Both the position numbers and the translations under genes were made by a program. From the NCBI GenBank assembly GCA_025451315.1, contig JANWKP010000153.1:1-44776 (forward strand): 44,776 nucleotides of DNA, read 5' to 3'. Each line of letters begins with the position of its first letter. The stretch's first letter is position 1. Below the pieces are notes generated by a model. The model was given only the letters and a program-made list of their open reading frames with translations. It made no database searches and had not been told where the DNA came from. This document shows, piece after piece, positions 8,263 to 17,306 of this stretch. This DNA is from Nitrososphaerales archaeon (GTDB lineage Archaea; Thermoproteota; Nitrososphaeria; Nitrososphaerales; Nitrososphaeraceae).

Positions 8263-8684
8263 TTAAATCTCCCTGTTTTATTATTTTTCTTTTTAGATTT
8301 TAAATAAAAAATAAATCCAATAATAAATATTGCTAATCCCCCAGCTATAAAAGTATAAGGAACTAAAACAATAAGGGGATGAAAAAATTCAGCAGTAATC
8401 CTAGAACTAATAGAAAGAGCAATCATCATCCCAATGATTAATACCATTCCAGATAAAGCTAATACTAGACCAACTAATCTACTACCATAGTTTTTTGATA
8501 AACCAAATGATATCCCAGCTAAAATAATAGAAGGGACACCAGAAATAGATAACGTCTTGACTACCACTCCACGCACGTCAATATATCTCTCTGGTCCTTG
8601 CCCTTCATTACTAATTAAGACATTATAAAAAGAAATAATTAATAAAACGAACATTATTGCTAAACCGAGAGATGTAATTGACAA
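8259..8684 (-). CDS. Small four-helix membrane protein
   Basis: A 141-aa protein with about four transmembrane segments: an N-terminal LAIMFVLLIISFYNVL, then VPSIILAGISFGL, LVLALSGMVLIIGMMIAL and TFIAGGLAIFIIGFIFYL. It ends in a Lys/Asn-rich tail (LKSKKKNNKTGRFN) that would be cytosolic by the positive-inside rule. I do not recognise a family. Start TTG at 8684. It overlaps the epimerase start by 4 nt, so a role in the same envelope-sugar process is plausible, possibly as a membrane partner. Confidence 0.75.
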   Translation of the reverse strand: MSITSLGLAIMFVLLIISFYNVLISNEGQGPERYIDVRGVVVKTLSISGVPSIILAGISFGLSKNYGSRLVGLVLALSGMVLIIGMMIALSISSRITAEFFHPLIVLVPYTFIAGGLAIFIIGFIFYLKSKKKNNKTGRFN

Positions 8685-8720
8685 CCAACTCTCTAAATTA
8701 AGACTAATTTTTAATATAAC

Positions 8721-9746
8721 TTATTCAACTCCTACTAACTTTGCAATTTCCTTCCGTGCAGCTCCTCCCAATTTTGCCGCAGCAGTCTCAGGTAAAATAT
8801 TATTTACGAAAACACCAAATCCCTTTTCTAAACCAGTAAGTTCGTAGATATGTGGAAAAATTTCTATATGCCAGTGAAATTGTCTACTATTCTTCTTTTC
8901 TGGCGAAAGCTGAAATATGAGATTATAAGATGGATTGTTTAATACTCGGGACATTCCTCCTAAAGTGGATCTTAAAATCATAGCAAGGTCAAATATTTCT
9001 TTCTGAGATATTTTTGTTAGTGTTGTAGAATGTTTTTTTGGATAAATTACAAATTCATAGGGATAAATCGAAGCCCATGGACAAAACGCTACAAAATGAT
9101 CGGTAGCAAGTATTTGCCTAGGTCCATCCAGTTCAGTAGAAATCGCAATACATGAAGGACAATTTCCATTTTCATTAACATATCGATGTGATGATAATGC
9201 CTTAGATTCTATAAAAGGAGGAACTTCCGAAAAAGTGACAATGTCAATATGAGAATGATCAATATTTGTTCCGCATTTATTTCCTTTGTTTATATAAACA
9301 GAAACATATGTAACTTTTTTCTGAGAATAGAGCCATCTTATTCTATCCTGTAATACTAAAAGAACATTACACCATTGTTCCACTGAAATGTTGGAAAAGC
9401 TATCATTGTGGTTAGGAGTTGCTACCAGAACCTGATGATATCCATATGCCGGCTCGCTATACAGAGGCTTATCAGTGTACAAAGTTGAATGATTTAAAGC
9501 AATTATAGGAGTATTACTATTGAAAACTCTGACACTCCAATCTTTAACTATATTTCCCTCAGAGTCAGATAATCGCTGGAGAATTCCGCTTTTAATTACA
9601 AGGGAAACTATTGCAGGAGGTGTATTATTTTCATTGCCTGGACAATAAGGGCATATTGTGAGGGAAGGATTATCATTTTTGCTTTCCTCTAAATTAGGAT
9701 AAATTACAAATTTATCCATGACATAGTCCTTTCTCAATTCTCCCAA
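8721..9746 (-). CDS. galT: Galactose-1-phosphate uridylyltransferase (GalT/HIT superfamily)
   Basis: Transfers UMP between UDP-glucose and galactose-1-phosphate. The 341-aa protein starts GELRKDYVMDKFVIY, the standard GalT N-terminus. It has the zinc CxxC in CPYCPGNE (about residue 33), the NKCGTNIDHSHIDI loop, and the catalytic HxH of the HIT fold in QFHWHIEIFPH near residue 295. A second CxxC (GNCPSC) precedes the middle domain. TTG start at 9746. Substrates in archaea may include other sugar phosphates. It is the first gene of the minus-strand sugar/lipid-carrier run (galT, membrane protein, epimerase, DUF373, uppS). Confidence 0.88.
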   Translation of the reverse strand: MGELRKDYVMDKFVIYPNLEESKNDNPSLTICPYCPGNENNTPPAIVSLVIKSGILQRLSDSEGNIVKDWSVRVFNSNTPIIALNHSTLYTDKPLYSEPAYGYHQVLVATPNHNDSFSNISVEQWCNVLLVLQDRIRWLYSQKKVTYVSVYINKGNKCGTNIDHSHIDIVTFSEVPPFIESKALSSHRYVNENGNCPSCIAISTELDGPRQILATDHFVAFCPWASIYPYEFVIYPKKHSTTLTKISQKEIFDLAMILRSTLGGMSRVLNNPSYNLIFQLSPEKKNSRQFHWHIEIFPHIYELTGLEKGFGVFVNNILPETAAAKLGGAARKEIAKLVGVE

Positions 9747-9898
9747 GGTAATCTTTTAAACGTCATGGTTTCCTTTAATTAAAGGTTCTGAATATTTCAA
9801 TATTAAAATTGTATGCCTATTAAATGTTTTTTACACAAATTATTCTAAATTATAAAAATATTCCACATTTTAAGTTTTATTTTCTTACAATCAATAAG

Positions 9899-9910
9899 TT
9901 TAAAATATAG
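9899..9910 (+). promoter_or_regulatory. TATA box upstream of the 87-aa gene
   Basis: tttaaaatatag is centred about 27 nt before the ATG at 9932, giving a leaderless transcript. It supports the reality of the small gene downstream. It lies in the 185-nt divergent region shared with galT. Confidence 0.5.
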
Positions 9911-9931
9911 TTGATGTCTTGATAAAATATT

Positions 9932-10195
9932 ATGACAATGCCAAAAGGTTTCGGATCAAATGTAAGTCAAAATGGAAAAAGAAATTTTAATGAGTGGTGG
10001 AATACTGTACCTGCAGATTTAAAGCAGAAAGCTAGAAAAGGAGATGAAAGTAATAAGCCCTTATTGAATCAAGTAAATTATGTTTTGTTACATCTTCATC
10101 TAGCAGGAAAGCATGATGCTAAGCCCTCTCATGATGAATTGAAGGATTGGCTTCATAGTGGCCAAGTCGACGTAATGAGAATGATTAAAAAATAA
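9932..10195 (+). CDS. Small hypothetical protein (87 aa)
   Basis: An 87-aa basic, helical protein. It starts MTMPKGFGSNVSQNGKRNFNEWW and contains two likely helices (LLNQVNYVLLHLHLAG and SHDELKDWLHSGQVDVMRMI). No known domain is recognised. Cytoplasmic. It stands alone, divergent from galT, with its own well-placed TATA box. The second ATG (9938) is an alternative start. The Trp- and His-rich composition argues against a random ORF. Confidence 0.7.
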   Translation: MTMPKGFGSNVSQNGKRNFNEWWNTVPADLKQKARKGDESNKPLLNQVNYVLLHLHLAGKHDAKPSHDELKDWLHSGQVDVMRMIKK

Positions 10196-10413
10196 AAATT
10201 ATACTTTTATCTTTTTTTATTATTTGAAATTTTTTATATTAATAAATATATCTTAAATATATTTTCATTATAACAGTATCAATCGCTTGAAGAAATTATA
10301 TCAATATTAGTCAGCTGAATTACCACCTACTTCTGCATATACAAATTGGGACTCATACAAATCTGATGATTTTTTGAAATAAGAAATATTAAGTATTGAA
10401 ATTTATCATATAA
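10196..10413. other. Intergenic stretch with a possible 31-codon remnant
   Basis: AT-rich sequence between the convergent 87-aa gene and gap. On the minus strand, just after the gap stop, a short open stretch reads SSDLYESQFVYAEVGGNSAD and ends in TAA near 10310. It has no ATG in frame and could be a remnant or a very small peptide. Nothing else is seen. Confidence 0.25.
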
Positions 10414-11466
10414 TCATTTAAATTCTTCTTGTAATATTTTTTTCTTTTTACTAAGTTCAAAAATTTTATCCGTGTAGGCAAGAGCCTTTTTTCTAGGTTT
10501 CTTGAAAATGAGAGACTGAACAAGAAGATGGTTTTCAGGAATAACCATTCCGGTTTGATCATCAGAATAAGAGATTTTCAGAACATCATCTTGTGTTCTC
10601 ATTACTTCTTCGTGAATATGAATCATGTTGGTATCACCATGAGCAAATCCCATATCAAGAGCCTTTTTTCTTATCTCTGCAGTACCCTTTGCACCGTTTA
10701 AAATTACTACACCAAACTCTTTTGAAAAAATTTCTAAAATTTCATTTTTGGTAGGTGTTTTATCTCTAAATCTAATAGACATTTGATGTAAATGCATCAT
10801 TCGTGAAGGTACCTTATAGGCATCCACAAATAGGTTTATGTCGGGTATGAAATTGTGCACATCATCTTGATGATGAGGATTCTTATCCCATTGTATAGAA
10901 TCCTTTACCTCAGTCAAGTCTTCCAAATCCGCCCATCTTCTAATCAAGGTAACATCATATCGAGTAATTCTATCACCAAAATGGTCAATTAAAGGTTGAA
11001 TCACTCTGCCCATTCCTGATACATTACAACTACCCTGAATTACATAAGACTTGTCCACTACCTTGTCATAATTAACCCTAGAATTGTGAATAATGTCAGC
11101 AACAGAATATTTGCCTTCGCTATCTTCACCACCTTGAAAGATAGCCCTTTTTTTCATAGGCAGATAAAATTTTTGTTTATTATTAAAACCCAACCCTTCC
11201 TTTGAAGCATCTATTACGATATCACTCTTCTTGATAGCTTCCTCTATAAAGCCAGTAAACTCCAATTTATTGTTCTTGAATTCTTGTTCGAGAGATTGTG
11301 GGATAAAAATACGATACCCTTTAAGGATCGCCTCTTTTGCGCGTTCGTCGGCCTTGTACTTTGCTATACCAATCAAATCTACTTGGCTATCTAAATTAAA
11401 TGCAGTAGCTAGCCTTCTACCGATATTTCCATAACCATTAATAAATAACTTGACCATTTCAACCAC
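10414..11466 (-). CDS. gap: Glyceraldehyde-3-phosphate dehydrogenase, archaeal type II
   Basis: Catalyses the NAD(P)-dependent, phosphate-dependent interconversion of glyceraldehyde-3-phosphate and 1,3-bisphosphoglycerate, mainly for gluconeogenesis in autotrophs. The 350-aa sequence has the Rossmann motif LFINGYGNIGRR at the N-terminus, the catalytic Cys in QGSCNVSGMGR (about residue 145), and the archaeal segments FIPDINLFVDAYKVPSRMMH and MGFAHGDTNMIHIH. The track start is GTG 11466. The ATG at 11457 (MVKLFINGYG) matches family N-termini better. Its product is the substrate of the pgk at 42-43 kb. Monocistronic by spacing. Confidence 0.93.
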   Translation of the reverse strand: MVEMVKLFINGYGNIGRRLATAFNLDSQVDLIGIAKYKADERAKEAILKGYRIFIPQSLEQEFKNNKLEFTGFIEEAIKKSDIVIDASKEGLGFNNKQKFYLPMKKRAIFQGGEDSEGKYSVADIIHNSRVNYDKVVDKSYVIQGSCNVSGMGRVIQPLIDHFGDRITRYDVTLIRRWADLEDLTEVKDSIQWDKNPHHQDDVHNFIPDINLFVDAYKVPSRMMHLHQMSIRFRDKTPTKNEILEIFSKEFGVVILNGAKGTAEIRKKALDMGFAHGDTNMIHIHEEVMRTQDDVLKISYSDDQTGMVIPENHLLVQSLIFKKPRKKALAYTDKIFELSKKKKILQEEFK

Positions 11467-11575
11467 TAAAATCTTCTTATCTTACTCCATCAAAAGTATA
11501 ATATATTTTTATTTTGAATTTTCAACCCTTTGAAATGTTTAAATGGACTCACATTATTAATAAATTATACTCTGA

Positions 11576-12163
11576 ATGAAGATTTTGATTATCGATAATT
11601 ATGATTCTTTTGTTTATAATATTGCACAAACACTTGGAAAACATAATATTACAACTTTCGTTTACAGAAATGACACTATTACTCTTAATCAAATAAAAAA
11701 GATGGGTATAGATGCTATAATCATATCACCTGGTCCAGGAAATCCAGAAGATAAGAAATATTTTGGAATTTGCAATAATGTTATAAAAATTTTAGGAAAA
11801 GAAATCCCAGTTTTGGGCATATGTTTAGGACATCAAGGAATAGTTTCAGCTTTTGGTGGGAAAATTACCAATGCTGGTACCACCAGGCACGGCAAAACTA
11901 GTAAAATATATTATAAATATGATCCAATATTTGAAGATGTAAAGAATCCTTTTGTTGCTACACGTTATCATTCCCTGATAGCCGATAAAGAAACATTCCC
12001 TAATTGCTTAGAAATAACAGCTAAATCAGTGGATGATAACGAGATCATGGCTATAACTCATAAAAAATACCCAATCAAAGGGGTTCAATTTCATCCAGAA
12101 TCAATATTAACTGGTGAGGGATCTAAGATATTAAACAACTTTATTTCATTTATAAAAAAATGA
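11576..12163 (+). CDS. trpG: Anthranilate synthase component II (glutamine amidotransferase)
   Basis: Class I glutamine amidotransferase that hydrolyses glutamine and channels ammonia to the TrpE subunit for anthranilate synthesis. In 195 aa it shows the N-terminal ILIIDNYDSFVYNIAQ, the oxyanion motif IISPGPGNPED, the nucleophilic Cys in VLGICLGHQGI (about residue 82) and the His/Glu pair in GVQFHPESILT. The length is typical. The same fold serves PabA, but the 4-nt ATGA overlap with trpD directs it to tryptophan. trpE is not in this window. A TTTAAA-like box lies 30-38 nt before the ATG. Confidence 0.9.
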   Translation: MKILIIDNYDSFVYNIAQTLGKHNITTFVYRNDTITLNQIKKMGIDAIIISPGPGNPEDKKYFGICNNVIKILGKEIPVLGICLGHQGIVSAFGGKITNAGTTRHGKTSKIYYKYDPIFEDVKNPFVATRYHSLIADKETFPNCLEITAKSVDDNEIMAITHKKYPIKGVQFHPESILTGEGSKILNNFISFIKK

Positions 12164-13236
12164 AAAATATAGAAATTAATGTTAAGGATATATTGAATAA
12201 AATTTCATCAGGAAATAATTTCTCATATAATGAAGCCAAATTGATTTTCGAAAAATTAGTTGAGGGAAAAATTATAGATTCTGATGCTTATTCTATTCTC
12301 AAAAAGATTTCATTGAAAGGAGAGACTGTAGATGAAATTCTTGCAATGATTGAAATTATTAAGTATTTCTCTATTACAATTCATCCAAAGTTCAAAAATA
12401 CTTTATTTGATATTTGCGGTACTGGAGGGTCTAAAATCAAAACATTTAACATTAGTACGGCTGCTGCAATTGTTGCAGCCTCTGCTGGCTGTAATATAGC
12501 AAAACATGGTAATCGTTCGGCTTCTGGAGTTTGCGGAAGCGCAGATTTTTTGGAATATATTGGAATAAACTTGGATAATCCTCCTCATATGGTATCTCGT
12601 AGTATTGAAGAGATAGGCTTAGGTTTTTTGTTTGCTCCGTTATTTCACCCTGTATTAAAAAATGTTGCAAAATTAAGGAAGACAATAGGTATGAGAACAA
12701 TCTTTAATATTGCAGCACCATTATGTAATCCATGTGACAACTTGAGTGGACAAATTATAGGTGTGTATAATTCTGAATTACTAAATAAATTTTCTGAAGT
12801 TACAAAAAAACTAAATAAAAATTATATAATTGTAAATTCAAATGATGGCATCGATGAAATATCTAATACTGGCAAAAACAAATTGGTTTATGTTATCAAA
12901 GGAAACATAAGCAGTATTAACCTAAATCCTATAGATGTTGGAATACCGCTTACATCCTTGAGTAATATTACTATTAAAAATAAGAGAGATTCAATAAAAT
13001 TAACTCTTAAATCTATTTATGGGTTAGCACGCAAAGAAATTGAAGATATCGTTGTCATCAATTCGGCACCTGCATTGGTTCTATCTAAAATCGCCAAAGA
13101 CATTAAAGAAGGTGTTGATATTTCGAGATCTGTAATTAGAGAAGGAAAAGGGAGAAACAAGTTAAGGGATCTAATTGCTTTTTGTGGCAATAAGGATAGA
13201 TTATTGGAAATTGAAAAGAATTTTAATCTAAATTAA
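12160..13236 (+). CDS. trpD: Anthranilate phosphoribosyltransferase
   Basis: Second enzyme of tryptophan synthesis; it joins anthranilate and PRPP to phosphoribosylanthranilate. The 358-aa type III PRTase has the PRPP/Mg loop FDICGTGGSKIKTFNIST (about residue 82), the KHGNRSASGVCGSAD segment (the usual form is KHGNRSVSSKSGSAD), and the KLRKTIGMRTIFNIAAPLCNP motif for anthranilate. The Cys-for-Ser change in GVCGSAD is mild. Translationally coupled to trpG by an ATGA overlap. No other trp genes follow. Confidence 0.93.
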   Translation: MKNIEINVKDILNKISSGNNFSYNEAKLIFEKLVEGKIIDSDAYSILKKISLKGETVDEILAMIEIIKYFSITIHPKFKNTLFDICGTGGSKIKTFNISTAAAIVAASAGCNIAKHGNRSASGVCGSADFLEYIGINLDNPPHMVSRSIEEIGLGFLFAPLFHPVLKNVAKLRKTIGMRTIFNIAAPLCNPCDNLSGQIIGVYNSELLNKFSEVTKKLNKNYIIVNSNDGIDEISNTGKNKLVYVIKGNISSINLNPIDVGIPLTSLSNITIKNKRDSIKLTLKSIYGLARKEIEDIVVINSAPALVLSKIAKDIKEGVDISRSVIREGKGRNKLRDLIAFCGNKDRLLEIEKNFNLN

Positions 13237-13562
13237 ACATAGATAATAGGTAATACAAATGCAGATTAAATATCATGTTAATATTCATCCAAAAAAAAAT
13301 GTGTGTTATTTATAAATGACAGAAACCCAATCTGAATATTAAATAATTTTTTTCAGATAATCAAATTACTTGTAGAATGAGACTTTTAAAAATGATTATA
13401 ATAACTTCATACAAGAAAAGCTAATACATTATGTAATTTTCTTTCTCAATATAATAGAATAAAAATATAGTTTACAATTTTTAAATCTAAAAACATAAAA
13501 TCTACTATATACAAATTAAATAGTTTTCTCTGGCTCAAATCTGAAATAATGCAAATGCTTAT
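13237..13562. other. Noncoding AT-rich spacer before rps24e
   Basis: No plausible ORF on either strand. It contains a ctactatatac TATA-like stretch near 13502-13512, roughly 55 nt before the rps24e ATG. That probably drives the ribosomal-protein pair with a short leader. No tRNA or clear hairpin is seen. Confidence 0.4.
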
Positions 13563-13952
13563 ATGAGTTCAGAAAAATATGATACGACATTGAGCTTCCA
13601 ATTCACAATATTAGAAGATAAGTTAAACTATATGTTAAATAGAAGGGAATTAAAAATATTTTTCAAGAGTGCAGCAGGAAAAATTAGTAAAATTGAGTTA
13701 GTAAAGATGATATCAAAAAATTTTAATGAGGATGAAAAAAAAATTTTTCCTATTTCATTAGCGGGTGAAAAAGGAAAAATTGATGTTACTGCTACTCTTT
13801 TTATCTACGAAAATGATGAAATAGCAAAAAATCATCTTCCAAAGTATCGACTATTGAGAAAATTATCAAAAGAAGACAGAAAGAAACTAATTGATGATGA
13901 AAAAGCAGCAAAATTGAAAGCCAAGCAAGCTGCTAAGGCAGATTCTAAATAA
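13563..13952 (+). CDS. rps24e: 30S ribosomal protein S24e
   Basis: Small-subunit ribosomal protein shared by archaea and eukaryotes. The 129-aa sequence matches S24e: an N-terminal beta-hairpin region followed by NRRELKIFFKSAAGKISKIE (about residues 26-45), DVTATLFIYENDEIAK, and a basic, Lys/Ala-rich C-terminal tail (AAKLKAKQAAKADSK) that binds rRNA. The tail is longer than in many archaea (about 100 aa). The next gene, rps27ae, starts 14 nt after the stop; the rps24e-rps27ae pair is a conserved archaeal arrangement. Confidence 0.92.
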   Translation: MSSEKYDTTLSFQFTILEDKLNYMLNRRELKIFFKSAAGKISKIELVKMISKNFNEDEKKIFPISLAGEKGKIDVTATLFIYENDEIAKNHLPKYRLLRKLSKEDRKKLIDDEKAAKLKAKQAAKADSK

Positions 13953-13966
13953 TAGTGGTGAACTGA

Positions 13967-14149
13967 ATGGTAGATAAAAAAAACAATAAAGAATCTCAAG
14001 TTTATAAATTCTATAAATTAGATGGTAATTCTATCGAATGTCTCAAGAGGGATTGTCCTAGGTGTGGAAAGGGAGTATTCATGGCTGCACATAAAGACAG
14101 ACTAACTTGTGGTAAATGTGGATTTACTGAATTTAACAAAAAAAAATAA
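13967..14149 (+). CDS. rps27ae: 30S ribosomal protein S27ae
   Basis: A 60-aa zinc-ribbon ribosomal protein. Two CxxC pairs, CPRCGKG and CGKCGFTEF, hold the Zn2+, with the conserved [14 protein letters not shown] between. In eukaryotes this domain is fused to ubiquitin; here, as in other archaea, it stands alone. Co-transcribed with rps24e, which ends 14 nt upstream (GGTGAACTGAATG at the junction gives a weak ribosome site). Confidence 0.93.
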   Translation: MVDKKNNKESQVYKFYKLDGNSIECLKRDCPRCGKGVFMAAHKDRLTCGKCGFTEFNKKK

Positions 14150-14200
14150 GCTAAAGATATTTTATGCTTATCTTCTATGTTTAAGGTTTCCTTGAATTGT

Positions 14201-14212
14201 TAATTTTTTTCT
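14201..14212 (+). terminator. Possible oligo-T terminator after rps27ae
   Basis: attttttttctc-like T run about 50 nt after the rps27ae stop. Archaeal RNA polymerase terminates at T-rich tracts without a required hairpin, so this is a reasonable but weak candidate. Confidence 0.25.
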
Positions 14213-14284
14213 CATAAGAATTAACAAAAGTAAATTATTCAAGGTCAAGAGAATATCTTATCATCATTTTGATAATTTTTGTAA

Positions 14285-14710
14285 TTATGAAGCGTTCATT
14301 AATCTATGAGTATTTACTTTAGTGATAATATTATCACAAAATTCTTCTGCAAGCTGAATTATCATCTACACAAAAATCTATTAGCATTACAACTAATTGA
14401 ATTGCACCAAGAATCTGCTTCATGTCTTTTTTAAATTTTGGATAAATGGTTCAACCATGTTATCATATACGATTTTCTTAATATTATCCGATAAAAAAAT
14501 AGAGCATGTAAAAATCCCCTCAGTGATATAGTGTAGATGGGTTTTTTATCCATAAGCAATTATACGAGCAATAATTTGAATTACTATATACTGTTTTCCT
14601 TCAAAGATTAAAATTAAATGCGTCTCCTTAATTATAGAGGTATTCTAATACTCTAATTTATAATATGGAACAATGCGAGTAGATTTTATAAAAATTTGGG
14701 AATTTTGTCT
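14285..14710 (-). pseudogene. Decayed winged-helix-type regulator with several frameshifts
   Basis: Three minus-strand frames give pieces that read as one protein. In order they are KETHLILIFEGKQY, then YTISLRGFLHAL, then DNIKKIVYDNMVEPFIQNLKK, MKQILGAIQLVVMLIDFCVDD and IIQLAEEFCDNIITKVNTHR with a final TAA at 14285. The junctions need at least three frameshifts, and there is also an in-frame TAG. YTISLRGFLHAL resembles the wing/turn segment (Y-S-L-T-x-x-G) of small archaeal winged-helix regulators, with a helical dimerisation tail. The family call is tentative; the decay itself is better supported. Confidence 0.5.
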
Positions 14711-14819
14711 TAGAAATTGTTTAAAGTAAAATTATAGAGATATCTATTAGAAATTTTAATATCAAAATTTGTATAGCAAACTTTAGCCGGTGAATGAATC
14801 TATCTTTGTAATAAAAAAA

Positions 14820-15935
14820 TTAAGATATTGAGATGTTCATAATATCGAATTTTAAACATTCACATTGATTAGAAAGTACTGATGAAATATTTGGTTCAAT
14901 GAAATTTCGTCCTTCTATAAATTGCCTCAAGAAAAGACCGCTGTCACATTCTATATTAATGATCAAATGGAAAGGATCGAGCTTTTTGAATCGAATATAA
15001 TAAATTTTTTTATATATTATTTTTGATTTATAACAATACCTGATGATAGAATTATTTAATTTCATTAATTTGGTAAGATGAATTTTATTTATTGGATTTG
15101 ATGCTTTTATAAATATTTTATTTTTAATTCTAAAATTCCTTTTAACATTTTCTATGAAGTCTTTGTTTTCTATAATTTTAAAGGAGATTCCGTTATTAGT
15201 AAAAACTTTATTAATCTTTATTGTCCTATTCCGTGGATTAATAAGCTGAATCATAAATAATCGACCTTTACCTAGAACTTGACTGTTATCATCTTCGCTT
15301 CCATACCAAGTAAAAACTATTCTATCAGATCTAATATAATTTGATAAAGTCTTTTGTATTATTGTTTCAATTGATTGCTTTTTCAATATTTTCTGGTCAT
15401 GAGCATCAAAAGGACAACTCTTTAAATCATTTTTTTCTCTTTGAGCCATAAATTTTTTCTTGGTGTACCTACCAAGCAAAAACAATGATCGAGATAAAAT
15501 CGTAATAGAATATTCATTATTATCAGAAATAAATAGATTAATTTTAATGTCAGGATTTTTAAGATTTAAGTTTTTCTTTGATAGAAATTTAAATTTGTTC
15601 CTAATTTCAAAATTAAAAGAAGTTTTTATATCTTCAATATCTTTTAATTTAAAAAGTGACCTTATATAATCCTCTTTATCAAACATATAATAAGGTAATG
15701 ATGTACCTATAGTAAATGAACGATAACTATATTTTTCTTGAAAATTAATCGTTTCGAATATTTTATGTGCAATTTCATTAATAATGCTGAAAATGCCTTT
15801 GCAAATAAAGCATTCTACATTAGTCATTTTACTGCTATATTTTAAAGTAGGGAAATTCCTTTTCATACATATATAACATAACGGGTATTCAGAATAGAAA
15901 GAGTTTGAATAATTCAGGTATTTTGAGTGACCCAA
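14820..15935 (-). CDS. pus10: tRNA pseudouridine synthase Pus10
   Basis: Forms pseudouridine 54 and/or 55 in the tRNA T-loop in archaea. The 371-aa protein has an N-terminal zinc site of two CxxC pairs (CYICMKR and CFICKG), a THUMP-like middle region, and the catalytic segment TWYGSEDDNSQVLGKGRLF, with the catalytic Asp in the ED pair (about residue 214), followed by NPRNR. The C-terminal GLFLRQFIEGRNFIEPNIS is also typical. The Lys/Asn/Ile-rich composition follows the genome's bias. It lies 3 nt after the srp54 stop, in an operon with srp54 and dph6. Confidence 0.9.
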   Translation of the reverse strand: MGHSKYLNYSNSFYSEYPLCYICMKRNFPTLKYSSKMTNVECFICKGIFSIINEIAHKIFETINFQEKYSYRSFTIGTSLPYYMFDKEDYIRSLFKLKDIEDIKTSFNFEIRNKFKFLSKKNLNLKNPDIKINLFISDNNEYSITILSRSLFLLGRYTKKKFMAQREKNDLKSCPFDAHDQKILKKQSIETIIQKTLSNYIRSDRIVFTWYGSEDDNSQVLGKGRLFMIQLINPRNRTIKINKVFTNNGISFKIIENKDFIENVKRNFRIKNKIFIKASNPINKIHLTKLMKLNNSIIRYCYKSKIIYKKIYYIRFKKLDPFHLIINIECDSGLFLRQFIEGRNFIEPNISSVLSNQCECLKFDIMNISIS

Positions 15936-15938
15936 GAT

Positions 15939-17306
15939 TTAACCAAAACCAAATCTTCTCAACATGCCATGCATTTGCCTTCCTTTTGCCTGTTTCATCA
16001 TGGTTTTTGAATTATTATATTGTTTTATCATATCTTTCACCTCGTGTTCTGTTATCCCAGAACCACGAGAGATTCTTTTTCTTCTTGCATCATTGATAAT
16101 ATTAGGATCTTTTTTCTCATCTTTTGTCATTGACTGTATTATAAATCTCCATTTTTCAATTTTTCCTTGTAATACATCTAATTGCTCATCTTTTACCATT
16201 CCAGATAATCCAGGTAAATTTTCTATAACATTTCTAAATCCCATCTTATTAACATTTTCCATTTGAGAATAGAAATCCTCTATAGTCATTTTTCCTCCTA
16301 AGAGTCTCTTAGCCTGAGTTTCATCTGCTTCAATCTCTAGACTCTTCGCCATATCTAAGAGTGCTTTGATGTCACCCATACCAAGCAACCGTCCAACAAA
16401 CCTAGTTGGTGAGAATAATTCTAGATCGTCTATACGCTCTCCAGTACCTATAAAACATATTTTTGCTCCTGTAACTGCTGATGCAGCTAAAGCACCACCA
16501 CCTTTTGCTGTTCCATCTAATTTTGTTATTATTATCCCTCCAATAGGAGCAGCATCATGAAATGCTTTTGCCTGATTATAAGCTTGCTGACCGATTGTTC
16601 CATCTATAACTAAAAGAACTAGATCAGGACTTGTAACCTTATGTATTTCATTCATCTCTTCCAGTAATCCAGATTCTTGCTTATGTCTTCCTGCTGTATC
16701 AATTACTATTACGTCCAAATCTTGAGATTCATAATATTTTAATCCATTGTTTACTATGGAAATAGGATTCTTATTTTCTTCTTCTCCATATACTTCAACT
16801 TTAATTTTTATACTATTCATTTTGAGCTGTGTAAGGGCGCCAGGTCTCCAAGTATCAGCACCTATTATTGATACTTTATACCCATGTCGTGAAAGCCATC
16901 TAGCTATTTTAACGGTACATGTAGTTTTACCACTTCCCTGGATTCCAAACATCAATATTATATTTTTTTTCCCTGGTTGAAAGTTAAAAGAGTCTTCTGG
17001 AAGTGATTGAGCTTTGTCTAAATGAATAATCTGGTTGCCTGTATATCCCAAAAGAGACGAAATTTCATTGTATAAAATTGTAATTATATGATCTTTTTTC
17101 GTTAAGCCTTTTGGTGGCTGTTCGTTTAACGCTCGTTCCTTCAGATTTTTTGTAATAGAAAGAACTTGTCTTACATTAACATCAGATTGTAATAATGATC
17201 TTTGTATATCCTTAGACAGAGAATCTATAAGTTCTTCGTTAATATCAGATGCCCCAACTATTTTCTTTAAGGCACTCCTTAATCCTGTCCTCAGATTATC
17301 TAACAT
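15939..17306 (-). CDS. srp54: Signal recognition particle protein SRP54 (GTPase)
   Basis: Binds signal sequences of nascent membrane and secreted proteins and, with SRP RNA and FtsY, targets ribosomes to the membrane. The 455-aa protein has an N-terminal helical bundle, a G domain with P-loop GIQGSGKTTCTVKIA (about residue 105), DTAGRHK and the TKLDGTAKGGGAL specificity loop, then a Met-rich M domain carrying RISRGSGITEHEVKDMIKQ, which binds SRP RNA. The length is normal. Its ATG abuts the dph6 stop with no spacer, and pus10 follows after 3 nt, so the three are one operon. Confidence 0.96.
   Translation of the reverse strand: MLDNLRTGLRSALKKIVGASDINEELIDSLSKDIQRSLLQSDVNVRQVLSITKNLKERALNEQPPKGLTKKDHIITILYNEISSLLGYTGNQIIHLDKAQSLPEDSFNFQPGKKNIILMFGIQGSGKTTCTVKIARWLSRHGYKVSIIGADTWRPGALTQLKMNSIKIKVEVYGEEENKNPISIVNNGLKYYESQDLDVIVIDTAGRHKQESGLLEEMNEIHKVTSPDLVLLVIDGTIGQQAYNQAKAFHDAAPIGGIIITKLDGTAKGGGALAASAVTGAKICFIGTGERIDDLELFSPTRFVGRLLGMGDIKALLDMAKSLEIEADETQAKRLLGGKMTIEDFYSQMENVNKMGFRNVIENLPGLSGMVKDEQLDVLQGKIEKWRFIIQSMTKDEKKDPNIINDARRKRISRGSGITEHEVKDMIKQYNNSKTMMKQAKGRQMHGMLRRFGFG

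Larger units (their letters stand above)
14150..14819. other. Gene-free interval holding a decayed gene
   Basis: 670 nt between rps27ae and pus10. The plus strand holds nothing convincing. The minus strand carries the broken regulator listed separately (about 14285-14710). A T-rich run after the rps27ae stop (gttaatttttttctc) could act as an archaeal oligo-T terminator. Confidence 0.4.

Noticed and set aside
12403-12700. Two minus-strand ORFs within trpD
   Set aside because: Antisense shadows of a gene with all PRTase motifs.
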